In this document: piece by piece, positions 59,002 to 64,000 of the stretch
Numbering within the stretch: the first letter of the stretch is position 1
How the letters are laid out: every line of letters starts with the position of its first letter
Origin: Clostridium pasteurianum DSM 525 = ATCC 6013
GTDB taxonomy: Bacteria > Bacillota > Clostridia > Clostridiales > Clostridiaceae
Assembly (NCBI RefSeq): GCF_000807255.1
Contig: NZ_CP009268.1
Span: 588,384-652,383, forward strand
Direction of reading: 5' to 3'
Length of the DNA stretch: 64,000 nucleotides
Position numbers and translations under genes: made by a program
Notes under the pieces: generated by a model
Databases searched by the model: none
What the model saw: the letters and a program-made list of their open reading frames with translations, nothing else
What the model was told of the DNA's origin: nothing

Positions 59002-60147
59002 ATGAAAATCACAGGAGTGAAAGTATATAAAATAAAGCCAAGATGGATATTTATAAAGATAAGTACAGACGAGGGTATTGACGGCTGGGGAGAACTCATT
59101 TCAGGTACAAAAACTGAGACTGTAGTAGCTGGAGCTAAAGAAATGGGGGAATATCTTATAGGTAAAAATCCCTTTGAAATAGAGAGATTGTGGCAGGAAT
59201 TGTATAGATCCTTCTTTAGAGGAGGGCCTATTAACATGACTGTTATATCGGGAATAGAAATGGCGCTATGGGATATCAAAGGTAAATTTTACAATATACC
59301 TGTATATGAATTTTTAGGAGGAGCAGCTAGGGATAGACTTATGGTATATTCCTGGATAGGAGGAGACAGACCCTCAGAAGTGGTAAAGGAAGCACTGGAT
59401 AGAAAAGAAAGGGGTTTCCAGGCAGTAAAGATGAACGCTACAGAAGAACTGCATTATATAGATTCCTTTAAAAAAGTGCAGGCTGTGGTGGATAGAGTGG
59501 CATCTATAAGGGAGGCAGTAGGTTATGATCTTAACATAGGAGTAGACTTCCATGGAAGAGTTCACAAGCCTATGGCAAAGGTATTAGCAAAGGAATTGGA
59601 CCCCTATAAATTGATGTTTCTTGAGGAGGTTGTACTTCCAGAGAATGAGGAAGCCTTTGCTGAAGTGGCAAAATACACTTCTACACCACTAGCTACTGGT
59701 GAAAGATTATGTACTAGATGGGAATTCAAAAATATCCTTAAAAATGGAGTCATAGACATTATTCAGCCGGATTTAGCTTTAACAGGAGGAATACTTGAAG
59801 GAAGAAAGATATCAGCTATGGCTGAATCCTTTGATATAGCTGTAGCACCACATGCACCTTATGGACCAGTAGCGCTGGCAGCCACACTGCAGATGGATGT
59901 ATGTACACCAAATGTATTCATACAGGAGCAGAGTCTTGGAATACACTATAACAAGGATTTTGATCTTTTAGATTTTGTGAAAAATAAAGAGATATTCCAA
60001 TATAAAGATGGCTATGTGGATATACCTAAAAAGCCAGGATTGGGGATCGAGATAGATGAACAATTTGTAGAAAAGATTGCACTGGAAGGACTGGTATGGA
60101 CAAATCCTAAGTGGAAAAATTATGATGGGACTATAGCTGAATGGTAA
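59002..60147 (+). CDS. dgoD: Galactonate dehydratase-like enolase-superfamily enzyme
   Basis: A 381-residue protein of the mandelate racemase/enolase superfamily, collinear with E. coli DgoD. Shared motifs include PRWIFIKISTDEG, YSWIGGDRP, the metal ligands Asp in GVDFHGRV, Glu in FLEEVV and Glu in TGERL, catalytic His in APHAPYGP, and the end GIHYNKDFDLLDFVKNKE. It dehydrates D-galactonate to 2-keto-3-deoxygalactonate. RBS GGAGG. No DgoK kinase is present in the operon, so the acting substrate may be a 6-phosphate delivered by the PTS; this is inference. Confidence 0.9.
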   Translation: MKITGVKVYKIKPRWIFIKISTDEGIDGWGELISGTKTETVVAGAKEMGEYLIGKNPFEIERLWQELYRSFFRGGPINMTVISGIEMALWDIKGKFYNIPVYEFLGGAARDRLMVYSWIGGDRPSEVVKEALDRKERGFQAVKMNATEELHYIDSFKKVQAVVDRVASIREAVGYDLNIGVDFHGRVHKPMAKVLAKELDPYKLMFLEEVVLPENEEAFAEVAKYTSTPLATGERLCTRWEFKNILKNGVIDIIQPDLALTGGILEGRKISAMAESFDIAVAPHAPYGPVALAATLQMDVCTPNVFIQEQSLGIHYNKDFDLLDFVKNKEIFQYKDGYVDIPKKPGLGIEIDEQFVEKIALEGLVWTNPKWKNYDGTIAEW

Positions 60148-60152
60148 TTGTA

Positions 60153-60187
60153 AAAAACAGATGTATGCGCTCATACATCTGTTTTCA
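60153..60187 (+). terminator. Terminator of the galactonate operon
   Basis: AAAACAGATGTATG / CATACATCTGTTTT with 3-nt loop and T-run, just after the dehydratase gene. Confidence 0.9.
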
Positions 60188-60567
60188 ATTAAACTGATTA
60201 TTAATTTGATTTAGGTATATAGGGGGAATACCTTATGTCTTTATAATAATACTTTTATAATAATATTTCAATAGTAATATTAATTATTTTATAAAAAAAA
60301 TGAAAAAAATTGTATCGTGAGAATTTATAGGTGAAATACACTATGCAGTATATTTTTATAAAGTAGAATACTATATGTAGGTATACCTTGAGAAACAAGT
60401 TTAGTATAATAATTTTAAGATTATGCAATTTATGATATTTATTAATCAGATAATATTTCAATTTTAAAAAAATGTAAATAAATTACTGATTAAAGACCTG
60501 ATTTTTAAACATAAATGATATAGTTTATAAGTGTTAATAAAATGCTTGTTAGTTTTAAGATAAAATT
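60188..60567. other. AT-rich intergenic region, no gene
   Basis: About 380 bases with very high A+T; only a short AGGTAT/ATACCT fold-back near 60213. Nothing else supported. Confidence 0.6.
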
Positions 60568-60606
60568 AAAAGTAACTGCAGCTGTAAAAATGCAGTTACT
60601 TTTAGT
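60568..60606 (-). terminator. galE terminator
   Basis: AAAAGTAACTGCA / TGCAGTTACTTTT stem directly after the galE stop (minus strand), T-rich. Confidence 0.88.
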
Positions 60607-60612
60607 AAAGAC

Positions 60613-61599
60613 TTATTTTTCATATCCATTTATGTGATTTTTGTGCCAGTTCCAGGCAGTTTCAATTATAGTTTCTACTGAATTATATTTAGGTTTCCAA
60701 CCTAGTTCTTCAATAGCCTTTTCAGAAGAAGCGATTAATGTTGCTGGATCACCAGCACGTCTTGGTGCTACTTCTGCTTTTATGTCTATACCAGTAACCT
60801 TTCTTGTAACTTCAATCATTTCTTTAACAGAGAAACCTTTACCATTTCCAAGATTGTAGATTCTGCTTTCTCCGCCGTTCTTAAGCCTCTTTAGAGCTAG
60901 AAGATGGGCAGCAGCAAGATCAGATACATGTATATAATCTCTTACACAAGAGCCGTCAGCAGTATTGTAGTCATCACCGAATATCATGATCTTTTCTCTC
61001 TTCTTTAGAGCTACCTGCAAAATTAATGGGATAAGATGGCTTTCAGGTCTGTGGTCTTCTCCTATTTTACCATTTATATGAGCACCAGCTGCATTAAAAT
61101 ATCTAAGAGCTGTATACTTTATTCCATAGGCCTTATCACACCATTTTAATATTTTTTCCACTGCAAGCTTGGACTCACCATAAGGATTAGTAGGGAAAGT
61201 CTTGTCATCCTCTTGTATTGGTACATTCTCTGGTTCACCATAAGTGGCAGCAGTAGAGGAGAATACAATGTATTTTACACCATGTTTCTGCATAATCTGA
61301 AGAAGATTTATTGTAGAACCTACATTATTGTTAAAATACTTTAATGGATTTTCCACACTTTCACCTACCAAAGAATCTGCTGCAAAGTCAATAACTGCTT
61401 CAATATTATTTTCGCTAAACACCTTATCAAGAAATTCTGTGTCTCTTAAATCACCTACATATAATTTACCGCCTAAAAGTGAATCTTTATGACCCTTCTG
61501 AAGATTATCTGCTACAATAACCTCTTCGTTATTTTCTAATAAATGAGCCACCATATGACTGCCTATATATCCAGCTCCACCACAAACTAAAATAGCCAT
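60613..61599 (-). CDS. galE: UDP-glucose 4-epimerase
   Basis: A 328-residue short-chain dehydrogenase family enzyme interconverting UDP-galactose and UDP-glucose. NAD-binding GGAGYIGSH (residues 7-15), catalytic SSTAATYG and YGESK (Tyr-x3-Lys) are intact. RBS GGAGG. It completes the Leloir pathway with galK and galT, which are 37-43 kb away in this window. A GalR-type operator lies 235 bp upstream. Confidence 0.97.
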   Translation of the reverse strand: MAILVCGGAGYIGSHMVAHLLENNEEVIVADNLQKGHKDSLLGGKLYVGDLRDTEFLDKVFSENNIEAVIDFAADSLVGESVENPLKYFNNNVGSTINLLQIMQKHGVKYIVFSSTAATYGEPENVPIQEDDKTFPTNPYGESKLAVEKILKWCDKAYGIKYTALRYFNAAGAHINGKIGEDHRPESHLIPLILQVALKKREKIMIFGDDYNTADGSCVRDYIHVSDLAAAHLLALKRLKNGGESRIYNLGNGKGFSVKEMIEVTRKVTGIDIKAEVAPRRAGDPATLIASSEKAIEELGWKPKYNSVETIIETAWNWHKNHINGYEK

Positions 61600-61833
61600 A
61601 AATAAAAAACCTCCTAAAATTTATATATATTTTTATGGGATAAAATTAATTTTTAAGAGTTGCCAGTTCACTAAAGAGAAGGGCAACCAATAAAAGTTTA
61701 AATGAATTATCAAATGATTGGTGGCTGATATACTAAATTTATGAATTAATATTACAGCCACTAGTCATGGGATAAAAATTATGTCCTGTTTCTAATTGGT
61801 AAAACATAATTTTAATGGAGTAATTAATATTAA

Positions 61834-61847
61834 AGAAAACCTTTTCT
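61834..61847. promoter_or_regulatory. GalR-type operator upstream of galE
   Basis: AGAAAACCTTTTCT, the exact reverse complement of the 14-mer at 5281, 22994 and 23281. The 61600-62169 gap otherwise holds two long-range inverted repeats (GTTGCC/GGCAAC at 61659-61688; GTGGCTG/CAGCCAC around 61721-61771) in the galE leader and no gene. Confidence 0.7.
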
Positions 61848-62169
61848 ATATATAATTTTAACATATTCTTGCTAATAATCAATAAATAAATTTGAAATAA
61901 TTGAATTAAATTTAGAAATAGTATAATAAACTCTCTTTAAACAAGATTCATTCATATAGATACTCATATCCAACTTTAAATATAAATTTATGATTTTAAA
62001 ATGCAGTATTTAAAATACATTTATAATTATAGTATTTAATTGTAAAATTATATATCTATATTAAAAAGTTCATTATAAAGGAATTTGCAAATGGTTTGCA
62101 TTTACATTATTATGCATTAATGATAATATATTACTAGAGAGTTTTAAAATTAAAGGAGAGATTGAATTT

Positions 62170-63141
62170 ATGAGTATATTGGTAGATATTTTTTCTGGAT
62201 TTCTGGGAGCAGGTAAAACTACACTTATAAAAAAGTTAATTGATGAAAACTTTATTAAAGAAAAAGTTGCGATTATTGAGAATGAATTTGGTGAGGTGGG
62301 CATTGATGGAAGTATACTTAGAAAATCAAATATGCAGGTAAAAGAAATAAATGCCGGGTGCATATGCTGTACTATAAATCAGGATTTTAAAGAGGCAGTT
62401 GGTGAAGTCATAGATAAATTTAATCCAAGTAGAATTATAATAGAGCCTTCCGGGGTAGGAAAATTATCAGAAATATTAAAATCCCTTAATAGTGCTGATC
62501 TAAAAAGCAAGATTAAATTGAATATGATTATAGCTGTGGTGGATGCATTAAAATATAAAATATATATATCAAATTTCGATGAGTTCTACAAAAATCAAAT
62601 AGTAAATTCAAATACAATAATATTAAGTCGTACACAGGCTGCAAAAACTAGCCAGATAGAAGAGGTTATGAGAGATATAACTAAAATAAATTCCAAAGCA
62701 GTTATAATAACTACTCCTTGGGACAAAATATCTTCCAGTAAAATTGTAGAAGTATCACAGATGAATAGAAAAATACCTGTAGAGGAACAAGTAAATTTGA
62801 TAAAAATGCCAGAAAAAATGACATTTTTAAGAGAGAAAAAAGATAATCATCATGATCACCATGCAGATGAAATTTTTTCTACTTGGGGAATCGAAACTGC
62901 AAAAGTATTTAACAAAAAAAATTTAATAGAGAATCTGCATCATATAAATAAAAATAAAAATTATGGAATAGTTTTAAGAGCCAAAGGAATAGTACAGGTG
63001 GATAAAAATCAATGGATACAGTTTGACTATGTGCCAGATGAATTTAAAGTTGTCACTACTACTCCAGATTACACTGGAAGATTGTGCATAATTGGTAGTA
63101 ATTTGAATAAAAAAGATATTAAAGAATTATTTTTAAGATAA
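62170..63141 (+). CDS. CobW/COG0523 metal-chaperone GTPase
   Basis: A 323-residue P-loop GTPase: Walker A GFLGAGKTT (residues 10-18), ENEFGEVGIDG, the metal-binding CxCC motif (NAGCICCTI, C64-C67), EPSGVGK, and a histidine-rich loop HHDHHADE (~232-240) before the C-terminal CobW_C domain. Such proteins insert or traffic zinc or other metals. RBS AAGGAG. A weak Fur/Zur-like palindrome (TTATTATGCATTAATGATAA, 62107-62126) lies upstream; not strong enough to call. Confidence 0.92.
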   Translation: MSILVDIFSGFLGAGKTTLIKKLIDENFIKEKVAIIENEFGEVGIDGSILRKSNMQVKEINAGCICCTINQDFKEAVGEVIDKFNPSRIIIEPSGVGKLSEILKSLNSADLKSKIKLNMIIAVVDALKYKIYISNFDEFYKNQIVNSNTIILSRTQAAKTSQIEEVMRDITKINSKAVIITTPWDKISSSKIVEVSQMNRKIPVEEQVNLIKMPEKMTFLREKKDNHHDHHADEIFSTWGIETAKVFNKKNLIENLHHINKNKNYGIVLRAKGIVQVDKNQWIQFDYVPDEFKVVTTTPDYTGRLCIIGSNLNKKDIKELFLR

Positions 63142-63237
63142 TATAGGAAAATTTTATTATGATTTTTATTACATGACAATGAATAGAAGCAGGTAAAAAA
63201 TAAGAATTCAGGGGAAGCTCCCTAAAGGTGGGATAGT

Positions 63238-63879
63238 ATGATTTTAAGGACAAACATTGAAATTGTAACTGGATTTTTAGGCTGTGGTAAAACTACATTT
63301 ATCAATGCACTGCTGGATAATACTTTAGTTCACAATGAATTGGTCATAGTAGTTCAATGTGAGGAAGGACAAACTTTTATAGATGAGAAATTTAGAAATA
63401 AAAAAGAGATATTGATAAAGAAACTTGGCACATCTAATATAATAAGTACTAATTTTATAAAGGAAATAATTGATGTCAATAAGCCTCACAGAATAATAAT
63501 AGAGCACAATGGCAGTAAAAAGTTGGAGGGGGTGTTAAATATAATTCATAATAAAAAGTTGAAGTACAGGTGTAAGGTTACAGATATTTTTAACATTATT
63601 GATGTATCTACCTTTAAAGTATATATTGAGAATATGGGAAGTCTGTTATTGAGCGGTATAGAAAATAGTGATTTAATAGTATTGTCTAATGTAAATAAAT
63701 TACTGGCATCACAGATAAATGAAGTAGTAAATTTGTTAAAAAAGTATAATTATGAAGCTTATATTTTAGGAGTAGACAATATAAAAAATATTTCTTTCGT
63801 TCTTATGAAAGAAAATATTTTGTTTAATGGCTATCTTAAAGAATTTAATGTGCTGGTAAAAAATTTCATCAAAAAATAG
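63238..63879 (+). CDS. Short CobW-like GTPase lacking the CxCC motif
   Basis: A 213-residue P-loop protein with Walker A GFLGCGKTTF and the family-like IIIEHNGSKKLEG and DLIVLSNVNKL segments. It lacks the CxCC metal motif and the C-terminal CobW_C domain. It lies 96 bp after the full-length CobW gene on the same strand and is probably co-transcribed. It resembles the reduced GTPase partners seen with some permeases, but its partner is not visible here. The remaining 63880-64000 shows nothing. Confidence 0.8.
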   Translation: MILRTNIEIVTGFLGCGKTTFINALLDNTLVHNELVIVVQCEEGQTFIDEKFRNKKEILIKKLGTSNIISTNFIKEIIDVNKPHRIIIEHNGSKKLEGVLNIIHNKKLKYRCKVTDIFNIIDVSTFKVYIENMGSLLLSGIENSDLIVLSNVNKLLASQINEVVNLLKKYNYEAYILGVDNIKNISFVLMKENILFNGYLKEFNVLVKNFIKK

Positions 63880-64000
63880 AAAAATTTTACAGATTTAAAA
63901 TTGCTCCAAAATTCAGTAAGCTCTAATTTTCTCTTACTTGTATAGAATATGAGAATTCTGCACATTAGGTAGAAATAAACATATATAATTACTGAGAAAA

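Noticed and set aside
62107-62126. Fur/Zur-like palindrome before the CobW gene
   Set aside because: Only partial symmetry in AT-rich DNA; noted in the gene entry but not called.

Overview
The window is AT-rich, low-GC Bacillota DNA. Strong RBSs (GGAGG-type), frequent TTG/GTG starts, a Rex-box adhE, a flavodiiron protein, PTS/PRD systems and clostridial IS remnants all point to Clostridium sensu stricto or a close anaerobic, solvent-forming relative. Species cannot be fixed from the sequence alone. No rRNA, tRNA or CRISPR array was seen.

Layout. (1) 1-9250: an alpha-galactosidase cut by the window edge, an AraC regulator, a ferric-reductase-like membrane protein with a Fur-type box, an aldose-epimerase-like enzyme, and a sugar ABC importer (lipoprotein plus two permeases, no ATPase). 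(2) 9323-16639: flavodiiron protein FprA; a beta-glucoside-type PTS EIIBCA with a LicT-type antiterminator and two RAT/terminator switches; an RpiR regulator and a GH4 phospho-glycosidase. (3) 16850-24655: AraC regulator, galT, a LacI/GalR repressor, a GPH-family sugar symporter and galK. (4) 24711-31954: levansucrase, DeoR regulator with operators, HAD phosphatase, DeoR and HxlR relics, then adhE preceded by a near-perfect -24/-12 sigma-54 promoter and a Rex box. (5) 31990-52625: an accessory region of mobile-element debris (a DDE/IS3-like element, IS21, IS91, IS200, a degenerate transposase, a 242-bp MITE-like element). Between these lie cargo genes: a wall-binding/nuclease-like protein with a DUF4304 neighbour (candidate toxin-immunity pair), a PadR/HAAS pair, a DUF2207 protein, a LysE exporter and a type II restriction-modification pair. 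(6) 52834-60187: a LevR-type sigma-54 activator followed by a sigma-54 promoter and a galactonate-type operon (KDPGal-type aldolase, galactitol-family EIIA, EIIB and broken EIIC, galactonate dehydratase). (7) 60568-64000: galE and two CobW-type GTPases.

How it fits together. A near-identical 14-bp palindrome (AGAAAAGGTTTTCT and variants) lies beside the alpha-galactosidase, epimerase/ABC importer, galT, symporter/galK and galE. These are the galactoside-uptake and Leloir-pathway genes, and the LacI-type protein at 20135-21124 is the obvious candidate repressor. The same sequence thus ties loci 60 kb apart into one regulon. The dgo/gat operon is separate and apparently sigma-54 dependent, but both its activator and its EIIC gene carry frame disruptions. 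Three copies of a structured repeat occur just after or inside gene 3' ends. In two of them the repeat supplies the same C-terminal peptide to unrelated proteins.
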